A DNA stretch of 64,000 bases, from assembly GCA_001939145.1 (NCBI GenBank), contig LSRX01000082.1, positions 557,195-621,194 on the forward strand, written 5' to 3'. Below the pieces are notes generated by a model. That model ran no database searches, was not told where the DNA came from, and saw only the letters and a program-made list of their open reading frames with translations. Below, piece after piece: positions 1 to 19,642 of this stretch; position 1 is the first letter of the stretch; every line of letters starts with the position of its first letter. The DNA is from Symbiodinium microadriaticum (lineage: Eukaryota; Sar; Dinophyceae; Suessiales; Symbiodiniaceae). Made by a program: the position numbers and the translations under genes.

Positions 1-307
1 ACAGTTAACGACGTTCCTCAGCTCCCCCACGGTCCGCAACAGAGTCGCTGTAGTGGTCCCTGTGGTAAGGGACTGCGAGCGACTGGCTAGAAGCCCACGT
101 CAACTGCATGGAGTGGGAGTGGCATTGGCTAACTCCTGTGGAATGTTCATTGCAGGGGTGGACGACTCGTTTTTGGGAGAAAGGCCAGGGTCGGAAGTGG
201 CCTTTGCGCTGCGCCTGGGCCCTTGTGAGCCAAACTTCATGGCGAGTAGCCTCAAGCCCCCCCCAGGTCCCCCCGGTGGATAGCCGGGTTCCCACAAGGG
301 TGAGAGA

Positions 308-328
308 CTTGAGCCAAAATAACGGCTC
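308..328 (-). other. relict dinoflagellate spliced leader (partial)
   Basis: Read on the minus strand, ATTTTGGCTCAAG matches the last 13 bases of the dinoflagellate spliced leader exactly. The preceding bases (AGCCGTT) only resemble the expected TAGCC. In dinoflagellates such relics mark mRNAs that were trans-spliced, reverse-transcribed and reinserted. If so, the retroposed mRNA would run leftward from 308. No recognisable protein follows, so the copy is old or the match is partly chance. A weaker leader-like string lies at 219-237 on the same strand. Confidence 0.5.
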
Positions 329-1494
329 TCACTCTCCCTCCCCTACTTTAACGCCTCATGAAAAACTCACCTGAACAGCTAGGAAGCGGCTGGTTGCGGC
401 GGCTGATTGTTTAGATTTTTAGAGAAGCGGCAGAAAGGGACCATGCAAAGTTAATTCAACGAGCTGAATCACCTTCGTGGGTTTCATGTTGTTTGCTTGG
501 GCAGGAAACTGCCGGCACGGCAGCATGCAAGCAGTAGGCCCAGTAGGCCTTGAGGAGCATCTCCGGAAGCCTGCCCACAAGTAACTGAGCTCAATGTCTT
601 CAGGCACTTGCGTTTGCTGCTGGTTGTTTGGCACTGGTTGTTTGGCACTGCCTTCCAGAAAAGATTGAAGCTACGCGTGCACACCAGCAGCCGGCTGCTG
701 AACTTTGCAGAAGCTGGAGTGGCAGCATTTCGTCTGGTCTTGGCAGGAACACTGTAACCCTTGGCATCGTTACTTTGTCGGAAGTTCGGAAGCTCACTCT
801 TAGACTGTGAGTGGACATCATGTCTACAGGATTTGCGGAACCTAAGTAGCCTAGCACATCTCCTTCCCGTGACGTCTGGCCTGCAGGTCCAAAGGTGGAT
901 TTCAGGTGTAGGCCACAAGTCTCCGACATCCAAGGAGACAACACTTGACAACCTATAAATTTGGGCCTTACGGAAGAAACCACTCAACAGAGGAGGCCGC
1001 ATTCTGACCGGACCCTTTGCCATGATCCTCCAGAGAAGGTTGAAGTGAAGGAAGCACATCCTCCTCCTAGGCAAAGCGAGTCGGCTCGCCTGGTCAATCT
1101 CAGGCGACGCCTGTCCTGCATCCGAGGCCTCAGCAGCGGCAGCGATTGGATGCCGTGCGAGCGCTCTGCACGACGAACTGTGAAATTAGGTTTGTGCTGA
1201 AAGAACCCGAGGACCGACTACACTGCTGTGTGACGACAGCGAGAACGGCCCGTCCCCTTCAGTATTTCATATTCACAGAATAAGCGCCTGGTTCTCTTCT
1301 AGCCAGGAAAGAGACCAAACAACCTGTTTCTGCGGTGTTTAGGATGTCGCGTGATTCCTTCAGAGAAGTTCGGGCGACTGGCCACTGAGTGCATCATCGT
1401 CATGGTCGGCGAGTATCCTCCGGTCAGGCAGTGCGCAGATCGACGGCAGCCACACTGGCAGGCGAAGCTGGGTGCGAGTCGTTGGTAGTAGCAA

Positions 1495-1760
1495 TTGCAC
1501 TGACAGTAGTTGAAGGCAGTAGTAGAAGCGGCAGTGGAAGTAGTAGCAGAAGCAGTAGAAGCAGCAGCGGTGGTGGCAGCGGCAGCAGCAACAGGGAGCA
1601 GAAGCAGTGGCAGTAGCAGCAGCTGTAGTAGCAGCATTACTAGCAGTAGTAGCAGCAGTGGGAGGAGTAGTTGCTGGTTGTAGCAGGAGGAGAAGTGGTA
1701 GTTGTGGTAGGTGGAGTACTACTACGACTATGACGACGAAGACAACGACGACCAGCAGCA
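1495..1760. repeat. degenerate AGC/AGT triplet tract
   Basis: An imperfect run of AGC, AGT, AGA and ACG triplets. It produces long artificial Ser/Ala/Thr/Leu-rich frames on both strands, which I do not regard as genes. Confidence 0.85.
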
Positions 1761-3712
1761 GTAGTAAGCATTGATCCAAACAGCATCAGTAGCACCCTCT
1801 CGTACCCTTGCTGCTTTGGCTGCTTTGGATAGGACGCTCGCAAGCCAATTCATGATGGGATGTCTTTTCTCGGAGCAGCTTAGGCTTAGGCAACCCCAGC
1901 AGCCGAATTCCCTTGTCTGGTCTGGCTCCTTGCCAGCATGCTGCCCAATCATCCCACAAATTTGTTTAGACGACAACTGGCGACTTCTCGCAAGCCAAAG
2001 ACCTGGCAGTCACACCGAATGGGCCTGGTGTGGCTGTCGCTGCGACCGTCTTTGCAGGCCTCGGAGCAAGATGTTCACTTCACGCCCTCTCACACTATAG
2101 ACTTTGGGTTGCACATCGTCTCAGCAGGCTTGCCGCTGCAAGTGAACTTGAAACGAGGCCACGAAAGCTAGGGCAAGAAAAAGGAAGGAGAGTCGATAGA
2201 GCTCGGTCGTTACTGCGTGCATGCTCGGCTGCGTGGATGCAAGAACGTGTGTACTGCCATGAAGCTTCAACCTGCAAGGATACAGCGTTCTTCTGCATTA
2301 CACTGGCCCACATACAGATACAATCTTGTCGTACCGTAGTACCTTGACCGCTCATTGGCTTCCGGAAAAGCAATAGCTCGGTCATCTACGAGCAGCTTCG
2401 AACTGTCATGGTGGCAGGTTAGCTATTACTGAGGCAGCAGACCCGACCTCGTAGACGCACTCGGCCGCGTAAAGACAAAATGCAAGTTGCCATGTTGCGT
2501 ACAGATGAACCTTAAGGTGGGGGGAGAGGGGGGGACCGAAGGAGGGGAGGGCGACCTTGTACAGTTTTGCTGCCACCTTGATCATTCTGAATCAATCATT
2601 TGTGTGGTGGCGCAGCCCCGCCCCCATACCATCCCCTTTAACTATTGAGAAATGACCAGATAGGTCCTGCACGCTTTTTTGACCTGGCTCTCTTCTCTAC
2701 TACTAGTATGCGAATGGTAAACGTCAACTCCTGCAAGGTCCACAGAGCTTGCTTTGGTGATTATGTCGGCGAGACTCCTGTAGATAGTCCTTGGAAAAGA
2801 AGTTGTACGAAGTCTTCTGAGCTCACAGCATGGGCGAGGTCGGTGAGTATATTGCCGATGTAGGACTGACATACCTTAGCAGGTTCGGGCAGAGTTGAAC
2901 AAGTGCAAAGATGGGCACACGGGCAGACCAGTGAGCGCCTTTGCGGGAGCACATGTACAGACCACGCAAAGAGGAACCTCGCGAAAACTTCGCCACAACT
3001 TACAACCCTGTAACCCCGCCCTCCGTGTGCCCCTGCGGGCTGCTCAGCGGTGTGTAGCGTGCGCCTGAGCTAGGAGTTGTCTTGCATCGGACGGCAAGGG
3101 CGAATCATTGATGTCTACGCGCAAGACGGGCAAAGGCATACTTGACAAGATGCCCAGATAATTCTGGAGCAGTCTCGTTGCTACATGCTTGCAGCCTGGC
3201 ATATGAAATTCACCTGGAGCCCAGACTAATGTTTTTTTCGCAAGCCTCGCATACTCAGGAAGTCACACATAGCCGTTGTCCAGTGAGTCTAACGACTGAA
3301 GATCTACATCGTCGCTCGAAGCAGTCCGACAAACCGCCAGAAAGCGGACCATGCACAGTCACACTGTCCAAGGCGAATGCTGCTGAGCTCATAGTCCCAG
3401 TATCTGAGCCCGGGACTGCCGGCACCCTCGTGCCCCTTCGTCGTCGCACTGACAGCCACATGTGCAGTGTGGAGCGGGTTGCGGGAAAGCATCTGGAGTC
3501 GCTTCTTTGAGATCGTTGGTTTTCCTCTCTCACGCTCGACAGCCTTCTGTGCAGCCATAGCGCGGAGCTCAGCAGCTGTGGCGTTCACATTCATCAAATT
3601 TGAGCACAGTCCATGATTTGCACGCAACAGCAGCCTTGCTTTCCCCAGGAGCTGCTGACAGCTGCGGTACTCCCCCTATAACTGCCATGCCAACCTCATT
3701 GGCGAGGTAGGC

Positions 3713-3750
3713 GTGTACATCGCCGATCGTGGTGTGTACATCGCCGATCG
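3713..3750. repeat. two-copy 17-bp direct repeat
   Basis: The unit GTGTACATCGCCGATCG occurs at 3,713-3,729 and 3,734-3,750, 21 bp apart. No function is evident. Confidence 0.85.
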
Positions 3751-4099
3751 GGGCCCACCGTACCTGTGCAACGTGTTAACTGCCCCCTATGGAGTTGCGA
3801 AAACAAGCAGTACCCACGCACCAAGGTCGACAGCACACGTTCATCGGTGTAGCAGAAACTGAGACAGCGGCTTGCTGCTCAGCGAGTACCCCGGGCCTTC
3901 ACGGTGGCTGATTCACACTCGGCTGTGACTTTGCGTGAATCAGCTTCTCCAAAACCCGTAACCTGCTGCAAAGTCTTGATCTTGGCTTCCCGACATCTAC
4001 CTCAACCTTACTCAAATTCCAAAACCGGCTGTCACTTCCCCCGGAAGAGTTACCACAGAGTTCGTTGTTGACTTTTCTGGACTAAACGGCTCAATTCAT

Positions 4100-5140
4100 C
4101 TCAGCTCTTGATTTGGGGTTCTTACTTTCGAAATCGGCGTCTGCAGGTCGCAGGGATCCGCGGAGTGAGAGTCCAGAACGACACATCCAACAACGGCTGT
4201 AGCTTCTGCAGCAGCTTCCGCTTGACGTTATGTTTTCCCCTTCTGATGCCAGAAACCTCCGACGACTCGATGTCAGAGCCAGTTAATGCTTGATGAGATG
4301 CTTTGCCTTCCCTTAGATTAAAGAAGTGTGCAGGCGACTGAAACGAAGCCCTCTCCAGTGTCGAAGTGGGCTGTTGGAGGCGAGTCAGCCTTGTCTTCAG
4401 ACATCCCTGAGAGACTCGAAGCCCGAGACCCCTTAGACTCGCCAAATGCCACAAAGGCACTGGTCTGTGGCGTGAGCCGGCTCTTCGGGCTCTTGCTGAC
4501 GGCCGAGTAGATGACCGACGGACTGCAGGGGCAGCGGGAGTCCGATGACATTCTCTGCAAAACCATCGCTGCGAATTCGATCCAGCTACAGCCCGAAACA
4601 GGCTCTTCCACCCAAACTACATCTTGCAGTGGCGAAGGCTTTCTTCGGAGTCGCAAAGGGTGCATGTGTCAACTGCCGCTGTCAAGTGTCTCCTCTCAAC
4701 AATTGTTGGCAGGCCCAGCATGTCAAGCACAACATATACTTTATACAGCTAGTAGTAGCGGTGGAACATGTAATGGAACGTGCAACCGCAAACCGCCTAA
4801 GGGCATCATCAGCTGTCTTCTGGTACTCAATCCTAGGTTCTGCAAACTTTTGCTGGAGGACCTGGGAGAGTAGGTCGGGCTGGGAATCGCAAACTCTTCC
4901 TTCTTCTTGTCATCACTCTTCTCGGCCTTACATGACTTCAGCCCGAGAGCTCTTCTTGCCGGCGCAAGACCAATTCTACGAACAAAGACCGTACAGGTAC
5001 TCGCAATGGCGAAGGAAAGGCTCCAGCTGAGTTTACCTGGAAACCTTGCATGGTCACTCGTGCTCCTCCGAGTAGGCCAGGTGAACCCGTTTTGTGCTAG
5101 AGCGAAACATGGCAAAAATCGAACGCCACACCACAACATC
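4100..5140 (-). CDS. possible Ser/Pro-rich exons, unrecognised
   Basis: Several minus-strand segments read like real protein with no long frame linking them. One, at about 4,861-4,935, is Lys/Glu-rich, contains PSPTYSPR and ends at a CCCAG|GT boundary. One at about 4,360-4,530 is rich in Ser and charged residues. One at about 4,130-4,300 contains a basic stretch (GKHNVKRKLLQKL). The proline-directed SP motifs recall the tail of RPB1, which is transcribed toward this region from the right. I could not join them in phase, so that link is only a suggestion. Confidence 0.22.
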
Positions 5141-8100
5141 AGCGACGACAGGATTCAGAGTGTCAGCTCTGTATTGATCGTTGCTGCAATGAGGCCCTGA
5201 CTGGGGAGTACTCTGCGCTGGCCGGAGAGTATGCGAAGGCTGAGAACGGGCTGGCCATGGAGAAGTCGCTCCGAGCAGGCGTGTACATCCTGGAAGTGGA
5301 AACGCGCTCCGACTACATGCGGGACGTAGCCTCTGTCTGCCTCACTCTCCGCGCATCTAGCTATATCACCTACTGAGGGATTTGTTAAGTCATTTATTCA
5401 TGTGCGACTAGCTTGCAGCGCAATGCAGCCTGCTCCTTTGCAGTGGATTCTCACGGTTCTCCAGATACAGTGCCGCATCGATGCAACTGACTGACAAGCA
5501 TTCTAGACAAGCGGTCCACCATCTCAGGACACAGAAGTGATGGCACCTGTCCAACCTGGACCTAGATCTCTACAATGCAAGCGACCACTAAGTACCACAA
5601 ACGAGAACAAAGACACCAGCTTGCTGATAGTGGCCTTTTTGGTATCCAAGCATATCACCGGAAATGCTTCGCCAGAAGACCCACCGAAGGCACAGTGCCA
5701 GCAATACCCACAGCGAGAATCCTACGGAACACCACAAACCTTTGCCATCTTCAGTGGCCTTCGCTCGGCGAACCTCTCGTGAAAGCTGAGCGTGCCCGAG
5801 CCCATCCAAGAGGCTCTAACTCAATCGCCCACGCCACGTCAACGGGTTCGTGACACGAGACTCTCTGCCTGTTCTCCGCGAGGGCCATGATCTCCCAAAT
5901 GCGCTCGTCACTGAGGCATCTCCAATCTCAAAAACCGACCTTCAGTGCAGTGAGTCGTATCGTCTGGCTCGGCAGCGCTCTGCAGAACGCACCCCACCCG
6001 CTTGGCACTTGAACTGTTGCCTACCTCAACTTTAACTTAATCGAATGCTGCTTGTACGCGGCTGGCATCAGGGTGTTTGGCAGAGCCACGCACCCTACAC
6101 GAGAGCCTCCGCTACACGAGCTCACCTTCATCACCAGCAAGCCTGGCCTGCAGATAGTTCGCTCAAATCACCATCACTCATACTCTCATTTACATGCCAA
6201 ATCTTGGACCCACGGCTCTGAAGCCGGCCTATAGTCTGGGTGTGGTGTGTTCGTCCATTCTGGCAGCACGTTCCTTAAAAAGTCGATGGCAGCGAATCGA
6301 TTCACGTGGGGATGCTCCTGACAGGATGCGAGGTGTGTACAGAGGGAAGATATCCTTAAGAGTACAGGCCATGGGCCCGAACTCGCCTGCGATCTCGAGT
6401 CAAAACCTGCACTTCGGAGCCCCGACTCTGGGGTTCTTTTGCATCCACATCTGGCGCTGCTACGACCCGTCAGATGCTGCTCAGTTGTAGTACACCTGGC
6501 GCAGGTCGTCTCTTACAGTTCACTCCACCTTTCCGGTCTGTTTTGGATTCTATCGCCACTACGGACCTGTCTCAGTCTGGCCACAAAGAGACCCGACGCC
6601 CCTGATTCCTGGAGTGCTTCGGCTTTCATCAGGACTAAGTAAGTGGCTGGAGCCGGAATCTGAGGTTCGAAGTCGACGCAGGGGCACAGTGCCTTGGCAG
6701 GAAGCTGGCCCAAAAAGCGATCACGGCTCCACTCACCGTTCCGACCTGCCAGGCTTCTGCAAGGCTTCGAATGGTTGCGGAAGATACGAACGAACTCCGG
6801 TTGCTGATCGTCAAAACCTCCATGCCATAGGTCTCTGAACTTGCAACAGCGGGAGTACTCCATGTCCTTGATTGTGCAAACCCCGCAAAATTAAAGAATG
6901 GCTCGGCGGTGAATTTTGAGGTTTCGGATCACGCAAAGGAAACTAAAGGACGGTCAAGGGATGATTATGAGGGGGCAACCAGGAATGTATTCGTTTTATG
7001 GATTTTATGGGACCGGCACTTGCTACTACGACGCACCGTGACATGCGAGGAGGAGAAAGGGCTGGTGGTGTCAGCAGCTGCTTCTTACTACTATGCTCTC
7101 GTCCTCCCGCATTGTGGAGTTTGAAGAGTTGTTCAGTGGTTCTAGTTGTAGCACTATTAGTACTCTGACCAGGACTAGTACTTGGACCAGGAGCATGGAA
7201 AGCTTGGAAAGGACCGTAGGAACCACAGCCGGCAGAGGCCACAGGGAACAAACTGCAAGAACCGCGGCCAAAGGGATATCGGAGTGCCGGCTACAAGAAG
7301 CTACAGGCAAGAAACCACAGGCTGAAGGAGACTGCTGGCTGCAGGATCTGCAAGCCGCAGACAGCCCATCCCGTCAATTCCGAAACGCCCCCTAATATGT
7401 AGACTGCCGCGTCCCAAATCAAGCTAAATTTGGGAAGGTGTATGCCTGATAATGATTGTGGGCCGGGAAAGGACTACTGTAACCATGTCATGTGCTTCTG
7501 TGCATCATCACACGCTCACCACAAGGCCTGTGACGACGTCGCCAATCACACGTCCTGGTGACGAAGGCCCAAGCAATAGCTTTCGGAATTCAAGACATAG
7601 GCTTCTAGACTCTTTTCGGCCAAGGCAGCGACCGACAAAGGTTCCACCTCGGCTGAAAGGCTACAGGTCTTGACAGTACAAAGAAGGGATCACGAGGTAT
7701 CCTTAATGGAGACTTGCATCCGATATTGTATTTCTTGGAGGACTGCCACATCCCAAGTTGCGGGCCATAGAAGATGAAGGGAAGAGCGACGAGACGCGAT
7801 TGGTAGTTGTACCTGCCCGGGTTCGTCTTTTGGCGATGGTGAATACTTGCTCGAAGGCCGTCAAGTCTGGTTTTTTTCTGACGCGCTCTGGCCTGCGGAA
7901 GGACCACCAAGTCAGCCCCGCCATGGTCAACCTCGTAGTCTCGAGATGAGTGATTTTGGACGCGTTAGGTGCGTTAGACTCGGGACTGTCAAGAGAAGGA
8001 TAGAAGCATAGCGCGCAGCTTCGAGTGAGCTTCGAGTGAAGAACACATGCAGTTCACAAGTCTGCTGACTGAGTCTTTCAATAGTCAGCGTGACTGCGTC

Positions 8101-8748
8101 CCCAGCGCAGTGTCCCACATGAAGTTCGTGGCCACCACCTACGCGCGAGCTGAAAGCTTCTGCATGGTTTCAGGCAACTGTGACTTCGGTCCGAAGCAAC
8201 TTGACCACCTCTCAGCCCCTCACTGCAATGGGTTGCACTGCCTGATCCCTTCAGCACAGAACCGTGAGCGGCGCTTCCTTACAGAAGCTTTATACGCTGA
8301 AAAATATGCAGGAGGGGGCCTCCTTCCGAACGGACTCCTGGAGAGCTCTGAAAGCCGCTGTAGCAGGGAGCACTGCAAGAGGGCATAGGGCACAGGATTC
8401 GTGCCAATATATGCGGCTTGCATCATGTTGAAAGCTCGCGGAAAATAGATGAGGAGTCTTTTGCAGACCCGGCAAGGTGGCATGCTGGTTATCCGTCCTG
8501 TCGGCGGATGCAGATCTGGTTGGCCTCAGAGGCGTCCTGGCTGCAGCCGGTCAGCGGTCCAATGAAGCTTCCAAAATATGTGTAGCATTAAAGCCTTACA
8601 CCGAGCGGACTCGCGAATCAACAAAGTCCACATCGCGTTCTGTCTCGCGGGATGGGTGTAGAATCATGTTTGGACTTTGCCTCAGGCTTGGGGCCTGACG
8701 TATCTCATGTAAGCCTAGTCTACAGAAAGCGCCAGAAATGGCCAGGAC
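5140..8748. other. non-coding stretch, no gene recognised
   Basis: Neither strand shows a conserved block, an RNA gene or a repeat that I can support. Frames here have the short, biased composition of random open reading. Confidence 0.45.
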
Positions 8749-8803
8749 CACATCCGGATCGAACTTCCGGGAGAGGATCTTGCGCTTGTCGCCCTTGTCC
8801 AGC
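8749..8803 (-). CDS. possible single exon, unrecognised
   Basis: The 55-nt minus-strand segment reads LDKGDKRKILSRKFDPDV, charged and globular-like. It is bounded by a TAAG|G acceptor-like site and a GT donor. No family was recognised and no neighbouring exon was joined. It could be an exon of an unidentified gene or a chance frame. Confidence 0.25.
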
Positions 8804-11495
8804 CTTATCAGATGCACAAACCGGCCGCAAGTCTCTTTCTTTTGATCCCGCATTGGATTCGCAGGGACACGTTGGGCATTTTTTCGGTTGCACAAGGTTA
8901 GAAACAACCCTTAATTGGCCTTGAAAACGGAACAGGCTTAGCAATCCTCGTGTGTGGTGCCGGCGCGTAATTTGTGCCAAGCCTTAAGTTGCCTTAAGTC
9001 ACGACTCTCCTGAAGTGGCCTGCCGAAGCACGCTCATACTACCTAAGCAACCATGAAGGATGTCGGATGCCCGCGCCCCATCACCATTCTAGGAGTCCAT
9101 CTGCACACTTATAAGAGTCCGGGGCCAATGGGCCTAAAAAGTTTGTTGGGGTTTAGGCGCTTTCGGGTTTGGGCGCGGGAACTTGACACATAAAGCATTT
9201 CACCTTCGACAGCCGAAGCGCACCTTCGCTGCCAGCACCGCTGCACTGAAATTTCAAAGCCGTGATTCATCCACATTCACTCGATCTGCGTCAGGGCCAA
9301 GGGCATGCTCGCAACAAAGCTTTACACTCTGAGTTTGTCGATTACGAAGCTGTCATCAAACCTTATCTACGATGTGCCGCCGACAGCTATGAGCCGAAGG
9401 GTCCGTGCACTTTGCCGAAGCTGTGGTTTCGCACCTCTTGCTTCTGATCTGATGCTGAGTCTCCGGCTTGCTGTAGTGAAGATGGAGCATAGGTGCCTTA
9501 GCTCAGTTGGGCCGGGTTTCGCGTCTGCCACTGAGAGCCCTTGCAGAGTGACCTCCGGAAGGTCGCAAAAGTCGCCTGAGCTCGCCGCCATGCCCAGGAG
9601 GCCAGTGCGCTCCCAGGGCATCAGCTTGCGCCTGAAAATCTGCAGCATGCGACGGGGTGCACGACTCGATGCTTCGACTCTTTGCAGGAATGCTTGCGGC
9701 TGCTTGGGCCTCCTTTCAAGCCACTAGTATTCGACGAAAACCTTTAACACCCATCGTAGTATTCAGCCAGTAAGGCTCTGGCAGAGAATCTTCGATGCAC
9801 TGCATGTTTTGCAAAGGACCCTCCGGGGCCCGTGCTTTCCGATCGTCTTCTTCTCCTCAACGATGGTGATGTCCGAGGGCACCACCTGCTAGCTTCTTCC
9901 GGCACAACCGCGATTTTGGAGCTTTCTGCAAATGGGCTGGAATCGCTTTCGCTACCGAGCTTCCAAATGCTGCAGTATCTTGGGTCGCACTTGGGCTGCC
10001 ACAATGCTTGCCATTGCGTCCAATCGCTCCAAGAGTGGGAAGCCTTAGCTGCTCCGAATCCCTTCCTGCGAACAGGGCTTCGTGCTTCTAGCATGAAAGA
10101 GTAGTTTCCGCGCACAGGTCATAAAGTGATTGGTACTGCGCACAACACGCATACCAACACAGGCAATAAACCGACAGATCGTAGCAGCAGGCTCTGTCGT
10201 CAATTGGAGTTGGAATATTGGAACAACTGCGTCAGAAACTCTCTTTGTATCCCAGAGAGAGTCAGCCTCAATCGAGTCCGAGGTTATGAACGAATTATTC
10301 GGCAAGAAGCGTTTACCAAGGAAGGCGCGGCACGGCCGAGATCAAAAAGCGCTGAGCCAAAGCAAAGCGGTGTCATGTAACGCATTGTAACGCACAGTAC
10401 ATTCGAATTCAACTGGCTCGCGCAAAGCAAAGTTTGGTGTGCAGTTCGGGCTGGCGCTGGGACAGCGAGACTGTTGCATGGTGGCAAAGCTTGAGTAAGC
10501 TATCCAGCGCCTTCAACTGGCATGAATTTAGGTATGAGGGCTTTACCATATTACACAGCATGCATGGGTCAAGCCAGGCAGGGGTCACCCGCCGTAGGGT
10601 GTTGCCCGAGGCGTAGCCTGGAGAGCTGTCTTGCATGGCTCTGCGGACTGCAAAGCTGTTTATGGGGTCGGGACGTTCGAGTAGATTGCAAGCCACGCCA
10701 AAGCTATGTAATTGGTCACAGCGCAAGTTGTTTCGCGTAGCTCCTGTTTGACGCTCTCTTGGAGCTGCTCTGATCGGGCCTGTTGGACCTGTAATAACAG
10801 TCCTATTCAGCCTAATCTTCACTACGGGCTGAGCTCGTCCCCACGATAGTCTGGCATCTCGAACAAAAACTGACTAGCAATCTCTGCATTTCAACATCTA
10901 CAACGGCATGGCCTCATGCATGCAAACTGGTTGAGGTTGACATGACTCTGTTACAAACAGAACATGAACAGCTGCTTCATGCTGCTTCCAATGTGTTAAC
11001 AAACAACTCTTGCGTTTCTGCAAGCGAGGACGACTGCTATTTTCATAGCCACAACACCAGAATGTCCGGCTCGTGCCTGACGTTCTTGACCGCTTGACCC
11101 TCAACTCATTGATTCTTTGCTTCCATTTCGCGGCCATGTGTTTTTAGGAACACCGCTTTTTCAATGGCAGGCATGTATGAGAAAGGGCAGAATAATCGAG
11201 CAAGACTCTGCTACTCCTAGACGGGTGTCGACTGCTTAGATATTCGCAATGCGACCTCTGAACCCTCCCTGCCTCGAGACTTATACCGTGTTCTCATATT
11301 CGTAGAAACTCCGACAGCAGACCCAGCTTCAACAACCAACACCACAACTTAATCAAAGGCAATGCCGCCCACCAGCTGCAGCCGGAATCTGAAATCAACC
11401 TCCCTAGCGGAAGCACTTGAAGGAACATGCATTGTCAACTGACATGCACATCCGGCAGACTTCCGCTCTCATGGTCCGAAGATGCATGCTTCACT
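8804..11495. other. non-coding stretch, no gene recognised
   Basis: There is no gene that I can support. Minus-strand frames at 9,744-10,115 contain SP-rich stretches (for example SDSSPFAES) that could be more tail exons of RPB1, but no splice-consistent chain was found. Confidence 0.4.
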
Positions 11496-11499
11496 GGGT

Positions 11500-12463
11500 T
11501 CCCAACCCGCACAGAGAATGGCGACGGCCCACCGGCTGGTGCCACGCTGAAGGGGGATCGGAAGGCACCTTTTCGGCCAGCACACGCCATCTCTCCCATG
11601 GAAAACTCAGCGGGCTCAGGCCTTCTCCCAAATCCCCGGGTGAGTCCGGCGAAACCTGCGTCGCTTTTACTCTCAGATGTTTCCCGCTCGGGTCTTGCAG
11701 GTCCTTCTCTTTACAATGTTTTGAGCCGAGTTGTGGTCGTTGTTCTCTGCAGAAGCTCCCGAAGTATCGATCACTGATGATCTACAAGACTAACAGAAGA
11801 CCGCTTACGTAACGCAACTTCTCGCGCCGACAAGAAACCTAGCTCGACGTGGGTTACATCTATTCTTCTCCGTCTTCCTAGCCCGAAAACCACCTCCGGT
11901 GTCGCCATGTGGGCGTATGTGCCTGGCAGGGCATGAGAGCGGGCGAATCTTTACAAATGTTTGGAAGCCTTGTAAGCCTGAGAGTCCTACAAGCCCAAAG
12001 ACAGGAATGCCGAGAACTTATCCGAGGCTCTCTGCCGGCAGGGAGTGTGTGACATGCAATCTCGTTCTTTCATGGGGTGAAATCGAAACGCCCTGTCGAA
12101 ATGCGTAGAACGTGGGCCCAGCCTCCGGTGGTAGGAAAGAGCTCGTTAATCATTGCCTAGTCAGCCATCTTCCTATCATCTTGAGACTCTTGAGACTCAG
12201 GACACTGAATGCATTGGCTGCCTCGTCCTCATGCGGCGTTTCGACCTTGTGTGCGGGGCATGCCGGTGACAAAGCGTCAATGCTGTCTACGACTGCGTGC
12301 ACTGATAAGCCCAGCAAGTCTTCAAGCGTTACCTCGATCATGTTACATTCAGCTGCTTTTGCGCGCACGGGCAAAGTCCCGTTGGTTCCGGCTCTGGGGC
12401 CCAAGCGTTCTCTTCCAGGTCATCATCCTCCATGTGAGGCTCCGGGGTGTTCACGGAATAGTA
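11500..12463 (-). CDS. RPB1: RPB1 candidate C-terminal tail exons (SP/TP-rich)
   Basis: Directly downstream of the conserved RPB1 core, minus-strand segments look like a proline-directed tail. The best is 12,373-12,463: it follows CGCAG, starts in the phase left by the last core exon, encodes a YYSVNTPEP start then a Glu/Asp-rich run, and ends at a GC donor. Others lie at about 12,205-12,255 (KVETPHEDEAANAFS), about 11,590-11,655 (VSPDSPG...LSPLSF, after an AG acceptor) and about 11,500-11,575 (SPFSV occurring twice). The canonical CTD heptad YSPTSPS is absent. The tail therefore looks like a non-heptad, SP-containing CTD. Exon joins after 12,373 were not resolved. Confidence 0.5.
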
Positions 12464-12744
12464 CTGCGACAGAGTCAGACAGGCTGTTCGTCCACGTAGC
12501 CCCCGTTTATTTTCTAGACCCTACCCTGAACACCTGAACACTTCGTTCCACCAGAGACTCCATCAGCCGGCTCCGAGCCTCACCACTCTTGGACTTGCTC
12601 GGCAGCACCTTGGAATGTCTTGGCTAAGGTCGCGTCTGAAAGTCGATGGGGCCCCGACCACGGTGGCATGATCCAGAGAACAGAGAGGCTGAAGGCTCGT
12701 CTCTGGGTCCTGCATGAACATCTCCACTGTATACCACGTTATAC

Positions 12745-19642
<6,898 letters not shown>

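Larger units (their letters stand above)
1..4100. other. non-coding stretch, no gene recognised
   Basis: I see no protein-like open frame with conserved blocks on either strand. The stretch holds a spliced-leader-like fragment (308-328), a degenerate AGC/AGT tract (1,495-1,760), a G-rich run near 2,515-2,550 and a small tandem repeat at 3,713-3,750. Unrecognised micro-exons cannot be excluded, because dinoflagellate exons can be under 50 nt. Confidence 0.5.
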
